From Claveliimonas ammoniilytica (GTDB taxonomy: Bacteria; Bacillota; Clostridia; Lachnospirales; Lachnospiraceae), in assembly GCF_025567415.1 (NCBI RefSeq), contig NZ_JAOQJV010000004.1, forward strand, positions 124,001 through 188,000: 64,000 nucleotides of DNA, written 5' to 3'. A program made the position numbers and the translations under genes. Below the pieces are notes generated by a model that worked only from the letters and a program-made list of their open reading frames with translations, had not been told where the DNA came from and did no database searches. Below, piece after piece: positions 36,467 through 45,573 of the stretch; positions within the stretch are counted from its first letter, which is position 1, and each line of letters begins with the position of its first letter.

Positions 36467-36480
36467 CTACTTCATTTAAA

Positions 36481-37344
36481 TCACTCTATGATCTTAAAAT
36501 CATCATCAAAGTCAAGATTATCATATCCGGATTCCAGATCATCATCAAGATATCCTTCATCCTCATCATAATCTCCATCCAGACTGTCCTCGCTGTCTAG
36601 AACATCGTCGTAATCTGTCTCCAGATCATCGTCATCTTCCAGATCGGTTGCTTCTGTATCATCCATATTATCATCGTCAAGCAACATTCGTGCCTGCTCT
36701 ACTTCTGCTTCTCTGGATTCTTTTTCTCTGTGCTCTCCGGCTTTCTTGACCTGCTTCCTGCCAACCTGTCTGGATCGCATGATGAACTGTACTGCCACAC
36801 AGATTGCAATAAGCACTACCGGCACTCCAATCACTGCTGCCAGATAATTACCTAACCCCAACATGGAAACAGCTGCATTACCTGCCATGTAACCACCATA
36901 AATGGATGTGATAATAATTACCAATGGATCAAACATCTTCATCGTAACGATCGCGAGAACCAATCCTAACACGCCACATACAGCAATCACCGGTATAACC
37001 TGCTGATTGATAGCCGATACTCCCATGCTGAATATTGCCAGCCATACAAAGAAAAATATACCAACTCTGTAAAATACACATACAAGAATCGCCAGTATCA
37101 CTGCGCCTCCTGCCATAGCTCCCACAGAAGCCATTCCATTCAGTCCTGCCACAACAGAAACGATGCCCCCTGCTGCCACTCCCAGAACCAGTCCTACCAA
37201 TGCTGCCCACACACGTGCCAGTTTCAATCCAAACAGACCGATGATCAATCCGATACAAATCGTAACCGCCAGTATAACCGTACTCTGCAGAAAGGACAAA
37301 CCATTGCCCACTATCTGATTTACCTGGGTCATCATATCACTCAT
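36481..37344 (-). CDS. Polytopic membrane protein with long acidic tail (DUF4203/TMEM198-like)
   Basis: 287 residues. Six to seven glycine-rich membrane segments (about 18-190) resemble the TM7S3/TM198-like domain. A basic linker (RSRQVGRKQVKKAGEHREKE) leads to a striking Asp/Glu tail (about 225-287) with many DD and ED pairs. GGAGAAG precedes ATG. The tail could bind cations or basic partners; note that the neighbouring gene encodes a very basic Lys/Ala protein. Confidence 0.72.
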   Translation of the reverse strand: MSDMMTQVNQIVGNGLSFLQSTVILAVTICIGLIIGLFGLKLARVWAALVGLVLGVAAGGIVSVVAGLNGMASVGAMAGGAVILAILVCVFYRVGIFFFVWLAIFSMGVSAINQQVIPVIAVCGVLGLVLAIVTMKMFDPLVIIITSIYGGYMAGNAAVSMLGLGNYLAAVIGVPVVLIAICVAVQFIMRSRQVGRKQVKKAGEHREKESREAEVEQARMLLDDDNMDDTEATDLEDDDDLETDYDDVLDSEDSLDGDYDEDEGYLDDDLESGYDNLDFDDDFKIIE

Positions 37345-37396
37345 ACTACTTCTCCTTTGTGTTACTCCTTCATGACTGCATCTTCCGGTGAGCCGA

Positions 37397-37945
37397 TTAG
37401 AATTCTACTGATCCACTCTCTGTTTCGTTGATCACATAGTATACTTTGCTTTCTTCCGGTTTAATATAAAGATCCATAGTCTTGATCTCACCGATCTTGT
37501 GACCGGACTTTTTCCATGCTTTCTTTACATCAGCAATCATTGTATTCTCATGTACCTGCTTGCCATAGTATTCTACGTAAGCATTTACCTTCATGTCTTT
37601 TTTGCTTCTTCTTGTAGTTGCTTTCTTTGCAGCTTTTTTAGTTTCTTCTACAACTGTCTTAGCTGCTGCTTTTGTCTCTTTTGCTGCTGTCTTAGCTGCC
37701 GCTTTTGTCTCTTTTACCGCTTTCTTGGCTGCCGGCTTAACTTCTGCTGCTGCATTCTTCACTGCCGCTGCTGTCTTGGTTTCTTTTTCTTCTGTACCCG
37801 GCTCAGCCTTTTTTGAAGTCTCAGCAGCCTTTTCAACTGCTGCAACCTTTCTTGCTACTGCCTGTGCTTCAGACACAGCCTTTCTTGCTGCTGCCTGTGC
37901 CTCTGCTGCAACATTCTTACCAGCCGTCTTCTTAGTTCTTGCCAT
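37397..37945 (-). CDS. Lys/Ala-rich histone H1-like protein with C-terminal DUF6465-type domain
   Basis: 182 residues. Residues 1-115 are low-complexity Ala/Lys/Glu with repeats of ETKAAAKTA, like bacterial histone H1-type proteins. Residues about 116-182 form a compact domain (KVNAYVEYYGKQVHENTMIA ... DLYIKPEESKVYYVINE). It may bind DNA or polyanions; this is inferred from composition. GGAGG precedes ATG and a good promoter lies 80 bases upstream. Confidence 0.78.
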   Translation of the reverse strand: MARTKKTAGKNVAAEAQAAARKAVSEAQAVARKVAAVEKAAETSKKAEPGTEEKETKTAAAVKNAAAEVKPAAKKAVKETKAAAKTAAKETKAAAKTVVEETKKAAKKATTRRSKKDMKVNAYVEYYGKQVHENTMIADVKKAWKKSGHKIGEIKTMDLYIKPEESKVYYVINETESGSVEF

Positions 37946-38024
37946 GACAAATCCTCCAAATACTATATTCTATCTACACTTATGTGCTGTCCCATTCTGT
38001 CTGACCTCTGATGTAACAGAAATT

Positions 38025-38052
38025 ATTATAGCACTTCTGGAAGATATTTCAA
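38025..38052 (-). promoter_or_regulatory. Sigma-A promoter of the Lys/Ala-rich protein gene
   Basis: TTGAAA (38052-38047), 16-base spacer, TATAAT (38030-38025). Confidence 0.75.
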
Positions 38053-38075
38053 TTAAAGATTACAGCGTAACTATT

Positions 38076-38387
38076 TTATTTACCGACAAAAGTCAACAAT
38101 TCCTGCTTTGTCTGCTCTCCAACTGTACGTTTCACAACCTCTCCATTCTCAAAAATGAGAAAAGTAGGAATAGACATAACGCGGTATTCTCTGGCAATAT
38201 CCATGGCACTGTCAATATCCAGCTTGCACACCCTAATATCCGGATACTCATCTGCGATTTCTTCTACGATCGGTCCCATATTCTGACACGGTCCGCACCA
38301 CTGTGCCCAGAAATCTACCAATACCGGCTTATCTGCCTTTAATACTACATCTTTAAAATGTTCTGCTGTTACATGTATTGCTGCCAT
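38076..38387 (-). CDS. trxA: Thioredoxin
   Basis: 103 residues with the active site WAQWCGPCQNMGP (about 29-41), VLVDFWA before it and the cis-Pro loop SIPTFLIFENGE. A cytoplasmic disulfide reductase. GAGG precedes ATG. Monocistronic in appearance; no trxB is nearby. Confidence 0.95.
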   Translation of the reverse strand: MAAIHVTAEHFKDVVLKADKPVLVDFWAQWCGPCQNMGPIVEEIADEYPDIRVCKLDIDSAMDIAREYRVMSIPTFLIFENGEVVKRTVGEQTKQELLTFVGK

Positions 38388-38529
38388 ATATTTATCCTCT
38401 TTTCTTTTTTAGATAGTTTGTAAGTTCCTGATCAGATTATACACGATACCTGAAAAAATATCACTGTTTTTCCCCAATATATCCTCACAAAAAAATCTCA
38501 TTAACCCTATTTAAGATCTAATGAATATC

Positions 38530-41271
38530 TCACTTCAAATTCTTCCTTCCAAGCCTCACTTCTTCCATATGGCGCATCAGATTTTCATCCATATGGTCAA
38601 ACAGATAGTTGCGATCAGATTCTCTGTGTCTGTCCCATTCTTCCCGGATCTGCCTCTCTGTAAATGCGATCTCTTCACGAAATTCTCTGGCTGAGATCAG
38701 ATGTGCCCCCTGGCTGGTTGTGATCACCTGCTCCACTCCATCTGAGGTCACAACCGTCACATGTCGTTTTCTTCCAATCTCATGGACTACTTTTTCGATA
38801 TACTGATCGGCAGTCTCAGCTTCCTTGGTAAACACCACATGAATATTGTGATAACGTTGGATTTCCAGTGCCTCACCGTCTACCTTATAGGCATCGAATA
38901 CCAGAATGAGCACACATCTGCGGAAGCCCTGATAATTGCTCAGCACATCCATCAATTTATTTCTCGCCGCCTCAATGTTATCTTTTGCCAGTTCTTTTAA
39001 CTCATCCCAGGCAAAGATTACATTATAACCATCTACCAGCAGATACTCTATTCCGTCATCACGATGCTTTTTCGGCTTACTGTCCACCGTCACTACCGTC
39101 TGGCCGACAGGTGCATTCCTTCGCTCGATCTTGCCATACGTACGGATAAAGATATCTTCCAGCTCTTTTTCTTCTTTGGCATTCCATCCTATATCAGCCG
39201 AAGACGGTGCTTTCTTTCCGGTCATACGGTCCTTACGGCGTGCAGAAGCCATATCAGTTGTCATGTTCTTCTGAATCTCCTGCCGCTTTTTCAGTTGACT
39301 CTCGATATGCATATGCGAGAACACTTCATTCCATGGCACATAATATCCTGCTCCATGGGAACAGAATACAGAACCAGCCGGATTCTCCATATCTGCTTCC
39401 GGATCATAGCCAATTTCTTCTATCACAGTATCCTGATCTGCACACGGACGATAACCGTCTAATGTACAAAACAGCCGTCCCCTACCTCTAGTATAGGTCG
39501 TCACTTCCATCTGATAATCCCGCATAGCAGATACCGGCGCCATTCCTGTGATTACTGTCATATCACCGTCCGTTTCCGGCGGTTCAAATTCGCCATGCAT
39601 CTTCTGAATGTCATTCAGAGCTCTTCCCACATTCTCTGCCGGGATCTCCATAGCAAATGAATAATACGGTTCCAACAGCACATTATCTGCCTGCATCAGT
39701 CCCTGCCGCACTGCACGGTATACTGCCTGCCGGAAATCTCCGCCCTCCGTATGCTTGAGATGTGCTCTTCCTGCTGCCAGTGTAATATGAACATCCGTAA
39801 TCACAGAGCCTGTCAGCACGCCCCGGTGCTGCTTCTCATACAGATGTGTCAGAATCAGTCTCTGCCAGTTCTTATCCAGGATATCTTCACTGCACTCCGT
39901 GTCACACACCACACCACTGCCTGGTTCACCCGGTTCCATGATCAGATGTACTTCCGAATAATGGCGGAGCGGTTCATAATGTCCCACTCCTTCTACCGTA
40001 TTGCGGATTGTTTCTTTATACACGATACTTCCTGCATCAAATGTAACCGCAATACCAAATCGCTCTTCGATCAGGCTTCTTAAGATCTCAATCTGGATCT
40101 CGCCCATGAGTTGAACACCGATCTCACCATTTTCTTCCTTCCATACAATCCGCAGCATCGGATCTTCTTCTTCCAACTGCTTCAGATAACCAAGCATGGT
40201 ATGCGCATCCACTTCTCGTGGATACTGCACACGGTAGCTGAGTACCGGTTCCAGCATTGGTGCCGAAACAGCCTTCTCATCACCAAGTGTCATGCCTGGT
40301 CTGGTAAATGCGAGACCAGTCACTGCGCAGACAGTGCCAGCTTCCGCTTCCTGCACAAGCTCGTACTTTTCTCCCGAATAAATACGAATCTGGTTAACTT
40401 TTTCTTTCTTTTGTTCTTCATTTGTTTCTTCAGCAAACAGTGCTTCTTTTACTTTCAGACTGCCTCCGGTAATCTTCATATGTGTCAGCCGGTTGCCTGA
40501 CGGATCTCTGGATATCTTATAGACTCTCGCGCCAAACACATTCGAATAAACCGGTGATTCCGTATACGCTTCCAGTCCCTGAAGAAAAGCTTCGATTCCT
40601 TCCTGTTTTAAAGCAGAACCAAAATAACATGGAAACAGACGTCTGCTGCGTATCAGGCGTCGTATCGTATCTGCCGACAACGTATCTGTTTCCAGATATT
40701 CTTCCATAGCAGTTTCTTCTAACATCGCCATGCTCTCCAGCCATTCACTCTCTGACACCGCTACCCTTGCATTGCCTTCAGTCAGACCGGCTGATCCTGG
40801 AAATGCTGTGCAGCCTTCTGACAGCCTGTCCTGTAATTCTGTCAACACTTTTTCCGGATCCGTTCCTGCCTGATCCATCTTATTTACAAAGATGAAGGTC
40901 GGAATCTGATATCTGGCGAGCAACCGCCACAGAGTCTCCGTGTGTCCCTGCACACCATCAGCTCCATTTACCACCAGAATTGCATAATCCAACACCTGTA
41001 ATGTACGTTCCATTTCTGCCGCAAAATCTACATGTCCCGGCGTATCAAGAAGTGTCACCGGACGGTCACCCAGCATGATCTCCGCCTGTTTGGAAAATAT
41101 CGTAATGCCACGGCTCTGCTCCAGTTCATAATTATCCAGATAGGCATCCCCATGATCGACTCTTCCGAGCTTACGGATCTTTCCCGTCTGAAAAAGTATG
41201 CTCTCTGCCAGTGTCGTCTTACCGGAATCCACGTGCGCCAGAATTCCTGCCGTCAACTTACATTTCGACAT
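38530..41271 (-). CDS. TetM/EF-G-like translational GTPase fused to a YacP/Rae1-like NYN nuclease domain
   Basis: 913 residues. Residues 1-650 are an EF-G/TetM-type GTPase: GILAHVDSGKTTL (G1), DTPGHVDF (G3), NKMD (G4), and domain IV/V segments such as LLEPYYSFAMEIP. A linker (about 655-735) leads to a NYN domain (about 738-905) with EYLLVDGYNVIFAWDELKEL, VLILVFDAYKV, FTKEAETADQYIEKVV and VVTSDGVEQ, the pattern of YacP/Rae1, the ribosome A-site endoribonuclease of Bacillus. The TetM loop SPVSTPADFR is replaced by a sequence with LKHTEGGDFR, so tetracycline protection is doubtful. Its start overlaps the PPIase gene end by 14 bases. Confidence 0.87.
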   Translation of the reverse strand: MSKCKLTAGILAHVDSGKTTLAESILFQTGKIRKLGRVDHGDAYLDNYELEQSRGITIFSKQAEIMLGDRPVTLLDTPGHVDFAAEMERTLQVLDYAILVVNGADGVQGHTETLWRLLARYQIPTFIFVNKMDQAGTDPEKVLTELQDRLSEGCTAFPGSAGLTEGNARVAVSESEWLESMAMLEETAMEEYLETDTLSADTIRRLIRSRRLFPCYFGSALKQEGIEAFLQGLEAYTESPVYSNVFGARVYKISRDPSGNRLTHMKITGGSLKVKEALFAEETNEEQKKEKVNQIRIYSGEKYELVQEAEAGTVCAVTGLAFTRPGMTLGDEKAVSAPMLEPVLSYRVQYPREVDAHTMLGYLKQLEEEDPMLRIVWKEENGEIGVQLMGEIQIEILRSLIEERFGIAVTFDAGSIVYKETIRNTVEGVGHYEPLRHYSEVHLIMEPGEPGSGVVCDTECSEDILDKNWQRLILTHLYEKQHRGVLTGSVITDVHITLAAGRAHLKHTEGGDFRQAVYRAVRQGLMQADNVLLEPYYSFAMEIPAENVGRALNDIQKMHGEFEPPETDGDMTVITGMAPVSAMRDYQMEVTTYTRGRGRLFCTLDGYRPCADQDTVIEEIGYDPEADMENPAGSVFCSHGAGYYVPWNEVFSHMHIESQLKKRQEIQKNMTTDMASARRKDRMTGKKAPSSADIGWNAKEEKELEDIFIRTYGKIERRNAPVGQTVVTVDSKPKKHRDDGIEYLLVDGYNVIFAWDELKELAKDNIEAARNKLMDVLSNYQGFRRCVLILVFDAYKVDGEALEIQRYHNIHVVFTKEAETADQYIEKVVHEIGRKRHVTVVTSDGVEQVITTSQGAHLISAREFREEIAFTERQIREEWDRHRESDRNYLFDHMDENLMRHMEEVRLGRKNLK

Positions 41272-41998
41272 ATTTTTCTTTCAACTCTTTTTCTTTTGCT
41301 TCGTATGCGTCATTCTGTTTCTTCTGAAAAAGTGTGTTCACGATGGTTGCTTTCACAGCTTCAAATGGCTGTACCTCAGCTTCATTTTTCTTCTCCACAC
41401 GGATCAGGTGATATCCAAACTGTGTCTTTACCGGTCCTACAACCTTGCCCGGTTCTGCCGCGAATGCTGCCTCATCAAACTCTTTGACCATCTGACCATG
41501 CCCGAATTCTCCAAGGTCTCCCCCCTGCTGTCCGGATGGACAGGTAGAATGCTGCTTTGCTGCTTCTTCAAAAGAAATCTCTCCACTTACAATACTATTC
41601 AGGATGTCGGTGCATTTATCCTCATCCTCTACCAGAATATGCTTCGCCTGCACGGTCTCTTCTTTCTTAAATTTATTCGGATTCGCTTCGTAATACTCTT
41701 TGGCTTCCTCTTCCGTCACCTTTACATTCTTCACTGCCTCGCGCATGGCAAGCTGTGCCAGAATATCGCGTCTGGTATTCTCCAGAATACGTGCAAATTC
41801 CTCAGTCTTATCCAGTCCCTGCTCAACTGCATCCACTGAAAAAGTATACAACGCCAGATACTGATCCAGCAGTCTCTCCCTGAATCCCGGATACTGCAGA
41901 TATGCCTTTTTGTCCTGCGGCAGATTCTCTACAAATAAATCAAATTCTTCCTGTTTAATCTCTTTTCCTGCAACAACTGCAATTACTCCATCTTTCAT
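41258..41998 (-). CDS. Parvulin-type peptidyl-prolyl isomerase (cytoplasmic)
   Basis: 246 residues from MKDGVIAVVAGKEIKQ; AAGGAG lies 9 bases before this ATG. A SurA/PrsA-like N-terminal helical region (about 1-115) precedes a rotamase domain (about 118-215: VQAKHILVEDEDKC, GGDLGEFGHGQMVKEFD, QFGYHLIRVEKK). It has no signal peptide or lipobox, so unlike PrsA it should be cytosolic, acting as trigger-factor-like chaperone or PPIase. It overlaps the GTPase-nuclease gene by 14 bases, so the two are coupled. Confidence 0.88.
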   Translation of the reverse strand: MKDGVIAVVAGKEIKQEEFDLFVENLPQDKKAYLQYPGFRERLLDQYLALYTFSVDAVEQGLDKTEEFARILENTRRDILAQLAMREAVKNVKVTEEEAKEYYEANPNKFKKEETVQAKHILVEDEDKCTDILNSIVSGEISFEEAAKQHSTCPSGQQGGDLGEFGHGQMVKEFDEAAFAAEPGKVVGPVKTQFGYHLIRVEKKNEAEVQPFEAVKATIVNTLFQKKQNDAYEAKEKELKEKYVEM

Positions 41999-42023
41999 GT
42001 TCTTATCTCCTTCTATATCTTTC

Positions 42024-42500
42024 TTATAACTCCATCGGTTTCCCGTCCAGAGCCGCACTGACTAATCGGTCGTGTCCATCATAGACCAGCTTCAGTGAGA
42101 AAAATGACTCCCTTTCCACCAGAAGTCTCAGAAAAATGCGATCACCTTCCCATAGATTCAATTCTCCGATCCGGTCGATCTCTACCCATTCCAGATCTCC
42201 CTCATCACACGGAATCTCTTCGCCTTTAAATCCATCGGCCGTAAACAACGACATATATTCCGTCACACCGCTTCCTGATACAAAGGTCACGATGCCCCGG
42301 AACCGATAAGATGTCAGTGTATACCCGGTCTCTTCTTTTACTTCCCTGAGCAGGCATTCCTCCGGACTTTCATCCGCTTCAAAATGACCGCCTACGCCGA
42401 TCCACTTACCTTCATTGACATCGTTCTCCTTCACATTGCGGTGAAGCATCAGATATTTTCCATCATTTTCAATATAACAAAGTGTACTTAAGGATTCCAT
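42024..42500 (-). CDS. NUDIX hydrolase (MutT/8-oxo-dGTPase-like)
   Basis: 158 residues from MESLSTLCYIENDGKYLML; CAGGAG lies 6 bases before this ATG. The NUDIX box reads GGHFEADESPEECLLREVKE (about 37-56), with EETGYTL after it. Members of this type cleave oxidised nucleotides or related diphosphates. It is divergent from rluA-like 42572 and precedes the PPIase gene by 25 bases. Confidence 0.9.
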   Translation of the reverse strand: MESLSTLCYIENDGKYLMLHRNVKENDVNEGKWIGVGGHFEADESPEECLLREVKEETGYTLTSYRFRGIVTFVSGSGVTEYMSLFTADGFKGEEIPCDEGDLEWVEIDRIGELNLWEGDRIFLRLLVERESFFSLKLVYDGHDRLVSAALDGKPMEL

Positions 42501-42571
42501 GCTTTTCTCCTGTTTTCCAAAGCTTTTCAAATGTGCTATGATTAGTTTATCGGAATTTAGGAGGAAATGCA

Positions 42572-43465
42572 ATGAATCGAACGATAAATTATCAGATAGA
42601 TAAGACTGCCGCCGGACTCCGCGTGGAACAGTTTTTGAAACGTAAGGGATATTCTTCCCAGAATATCTCTTCCATTAAGCATATGCCAGAAAGCATTCTG
42701 GTGAACGGCGTCCATTATTATATGCGGCAGGAACTTGCCGAAGGGGACTGTTTAAGTGTCCGCATCAGTGAGACCAAATGCTCTGACAAAATCCCACCGG
42801 TAGAATTACCTTTAAATATTGTCTATGAAGACGAGGATATCATTGTCCTGAACAAACCGGCCGGCATGCCAATCCATCCTTCCCTGAATAATTACTATAA
42901 TACAATGGCCAATGCACTGGCGTGGTACTACCAAGAGCAGGACAAGCCATTTATCTTCCGGTGCTGTAACAGACTGGATCGGGATACCTCCGGACTTACT
43001 GTCGTGGCAAAGCATCTGGTCAGTGCCGGAATTCTCTCTTCGATGACCGGACGCAGGGAAGTCCACAGGGAATACCTTGCCATTGCCTCTGGACACGTAA
43101 CGCCCGAAGCTGGCACCATCTCTGCCCCACTCGGCAGAAAACCCGGCACCATCATCGAGCGTATGGTGGACTGGGATAACGGCGAAACCGCTATCACCCA
43201 TTATCATGTTGTAAAAACGACCAGACATTACAGTCTGGTCGCATTGAAGCTTGAGACCGGACGCACACACCAGATCCGCATTCATATGAAGCATCTGGGA
43301 TATCCACTGATCGGAGATTATCTCTACAATCCGGACATGCGCCACATTGGTCGTCAGGCTCTTCATTCTCATAAACTTTCATTTTGTCATCCGATCACTG
43401 GAGAAATAATGTCTTTCACCGCTCCTCTCCCAGATGACATGCAGGAAGCGCTGGATGCCGATTAA
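42572..43465 (+). CDS. RluA-family 23S rRNA/tRNA pseudouridine synthase
   Basis: 297 residues. An S4-like N-terminus (about 1-75) precedes the catalytic domain with CCNRLDRDTSGLTVVAKH (about 129-146; catalytic Asp in RLDRDTSG), IVLNKPAGMPIHPS and LETGRTHQIRIHMKHLG. It isomerises uridine in structured RNA. AGGAGG precedes ATG; upstream TTCCAA..TATGAT is a possible promoter shared with the divergent NUDIX gene. It converges on and overlaps cytX by 4 bases at the stops. Confidence 0.94.
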   Translation: MNRTINYQIDKTAAGLRVEQFLKRKGYSSQNISSIKHMPESILVNGVHYYMRQELAEGDCLSVRISETKCSDKIPPVELPLNIVYEDEDIIVLNKPAGMPIHPSLNNYYNTMANALAWYYQEQDKPFIFRCCNRLDRDTSGLTVVAKHLVSAGILSSMTGRREVHREYLAIASGHVTPEAGTISAPLGRKPGTIIERMVDWDNGETAITHYHVVKTTRHYSLVALKLETGRTHQIRIHMKHLGYPLIGDYLYNPDMRHIGRQALHSHKLSFCHPITGEIMSFTAPLPDDMQEALDAD

Positions 43466-44640
43466 GCTTTCTTGCTTCCCATGCATTTCCGGATAATGAC
43501 ACAGATCACAATGGTCACCGCCATATCCGGAAGTGTATTTCCTACCGGAATATCCACACCCATTAAGTATCGATATAATACAAATCCTACAATCCAGATC
43601 ACAATGTTTGTCACATCAATCGCATCTGACAGACTGTCTGCACGTTTCAGGATAAAGAAGTCTGCGATCTGGATTGCGATCATCGGTGCAAACACAGAAC
43701 CGATCAGATACAGGAAATCCGTAATATTATCCATCGGATATACGATCGCCCCAACAGTACCGATCACGGTCACTGCTACGGCTGCATATTTTCCATTCAG
43801 TTTGGAAAATACAGATTCAGCAGAAATGCCTGCGGAATACGCATCCAGGAATGTAGTAGTTACTGTTGAAAATACAATGATCAACAGTCCTGCGATTCCA
43901 AGTCCTGCTTTCACCATGATCTGAGCAATATCATACTCTCCGGTGTAAATCGCCGCACCCATACCGATCACGTACATCCAGCAGCTGATGATACCATAAA
44001 CAACAGCACTGACTGCTGTTGCTTTCACCGGCTCCTCTGCTTCTCTTGTATAGTCACTGCTCAGCGGAAGCCATGATAACGGCATCGCTACCGCCAGCTC
44101 TACAGCTGCGCCAAAGGACATTGCCTCACTTGTATCCACATTTCCTGCCGCTCCACTGAAGAAGATTACCTTGCAAAGTACCAGTGTCAGGATAAACAAA
44201 GCTGCCATTGCAATGGTATTGATCTTGCCAAGATTGGTAATCCCTACCAGAATCCACACAATGATCAATGCTCCGATTACCAGACACCACACCCATCTTC
44301 CGGTATTCAATACGCCATCTGCTGCCAACGCACCATCATAGATCATGATCGCCGTCCAGCCAACCAGCTGAAGGACATTTAAAAAAGAAAAGAATACTCC
44401 GCCGTTCTGTCCAAAACTCATTTTAACCGTTTCCATTGCACTTCTTCTGGTCTTACCGCCGATCACACCTGCCAGGAATAACATGGTACATCCGATAATG
44501 TGACCGATAATGATTGCCAGAATACCTTTCTGGAATCCAAGCGGTGCAAATGCTGTACCGGTAAGGATCTCTGCCAGCGATACGCCTGCGCCAAACCAGA
44601 TCAGACCATTCTCAAAGATTGAGGTTCTCTTTTCCTTCAT
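43462..44640 (-). CDS. cytX: Hydroxymethylpyrimidine transporter CytX
   Basis: 392 residues from MKEKRTSIFENGLIWFGAG; AAAGGAGG lies 9 bases before this ATG. About twelve membrane segments of the NCS1 (cytosine permease) family, with WFGAGVSLAEILTG near the N-terminus. CytX members sit under TPP riboswitches and import the thiamine pyrimidine HMP. It is the last gene of the thiM-thiE-HAD-thiD-cytX operon, one base after thiD's stop, which fits that role. Confidence 0.9.
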   Translation of the reverse strand: MKEKRTSIFENGLIWFGAGVSLAEILTGTAFAPLGFQKGILAIIIGHIIGCTMLFLAGVIGGKTRRSAMETVKMSFGQNGGVFFSFLNVLQLVGWTAIMIYDGALAADGVLNTGRWVWCLVIGALIIVWILVGITNLGKINTIAMAALFILTLVLCKVIFFSGAAGNVDTSEAMSFGAAVELAVAMPLSWLPLSSDYTREAEEPVKATAVSAVVYGIISCWMYVIGMGAAIYTGEYDIAQIMVKAGLGIAGLLIIVFSTVTTTFLDAYSAGISAESVFSKLNGKYAAVAVTVIGTVGAIVYPMDNITDFLYLIGSVFAPMIAIQIADFFILKRADSLSDAIDVTNIVIWIVGFVLYRYLMGVDIPVGNTLPDMAVTIVICVIIRKCMGSKKA

Positions 44641-44641
44641 C

Positions 44642-45457
44642 TTAGGCTTCCTCCTTTGCGCATTCAGTATATTCATTTTTAATTGCAAATCCGTGATTCA
44701 TCGGACCACTGCCTTTACCCAGATCAAGCATTGCTGCCAGCGCACCGGAAATGTATTTCTTTGCACGCTCAACTGAAGTATCCAGATCATATCCTTTTGC
44801 CAGATTCGATGCAATCGCGCTGGACAGTGTACAGCCGGTTCCATGCGTATTCGGATTATCAATACGCTCTCCGTAGAACCATTTATATTCGCCGTCTCTC
44901 CACAGCAGGTCATTGGCATCGTTTAACTGATGTCCTCCTTTGCAGAGTACTGCACAGTGATATTCTGTTCCAATCTTCTCTGCTGCCTTGATCATGTCTT
45001 CTTCTGTATGGATCTCCATACCAGACAACACTTCTGCCTCCGGAATATTCGGAGTCAACACGGTTGCGATCGGAAGCAAACGCTTTTTCAATGCATCAAC
45101 TGCTTCATCACAGATCAGTTTTGCTCCACTGGTAGCTACCATAACCGGATCTACTACGATGTTCTTTGCTTTATATTCTTCCAGCTTATCTGCAATCTTA
45201 TTGATCAATGCATCCGAAGATACCATACCAATCTTCACTGCATTCGGATAAATATCGGTAAATATATTATCCATCTGATCTTCCAGAAATTCTGGCGTTA
45301 CTTCCATAATACCTGTGACTCCGGTTGTATTCTGTGCAGTCAGAGCTGTGATCGCACTCATAGCGTATACGCCATTGCTGATCATTGTCTTAATATCTGC
45401 CTGAATTCCGGCGCCTCCACTGGAATCACTTCCAGCGATTGTTAATGCTGTTCTCAT
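44642..45457 (-). CDS. thiD: HMP/HMP-phosphate kinase
   Basis: 271 residues. Ribokinase-type fold with TIAGSDSSGGAGIQADIKTM (5-24), VVDPVMVATSGAKL (about 103-116) and the anion-hole NTHGTGCTLSSAIA (about 206-219). It phosphorylates HMP and HMP-P for thiamine salvage or synthesis. It stands 117 bases after the HAD gene, with an RNA hairpin in the gap. Confidence 0.96.
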   Translation of the reverse strand: MRTALTIAGSDSSGGAGIQADIKTMISNGVYAMSAITALTAQNTTGVTGIMEVTPEFLEDQMDNIFTDIYPNAVKIGMVSSDALINKIADKLEEYKAKNIVVDPVMVATSGAKLICDEAVDALKKRLLPIATVLTPNIPEAEVLSGMEIHTEEDMIKAAEKIGTEYHCAVLCKGGHQLNDANDLLWRDGEYKWFYGERIDNPNTHGTGCTLSSAIASNLAKGYDLDTSVERAKKYISGALAAMLDLGKGSGPMNHGFAIKNEYTECAKEEA

Positions 45458-45499
45458 ACCTCATTCTTCCTTTCTTCTGTATCTATCTATGCATTAATT

Positions 45500-45572
45500 T
45501 TTCCGCTTACTGCGGGACGACTGAAGGTGGTGCCCCCAATCAGCCGTCGGATTACTCCCGTAACTATATCGT
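45500..45572 (-). other. Hairpin-rich leader between the HAD gene and thiD
   Basis: On the minus strand GACGGCTGA pairs with TCAGTCGTC around a loop with GGGGGCACCACC, followed by a small CCGC/GCGG hairpin and AAAAATTAATG. No T run, so not a simple terminator, and no aptamer I recognise. It could tune expression inside the thiamine operon. Confidence 0.35.
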
Positions 45573-45573
45573 C

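Noticed and set aside
37593..38342. Plus-strand open frame of 249 codons opposite the Lys/Ala-rich gene and trxA
   Set aside because: It is the mirror of the repetitive Lys/Ala codons; both real genes on minus have ribosome sites.
38530..41271. Tetracycline resistance gene (tet(M)-like)
   Set aside because: Only the GTPase is TetM-like; the drug-displacing loop differs and a nuclease-like domain is fused, so resistance cannot be claimed.
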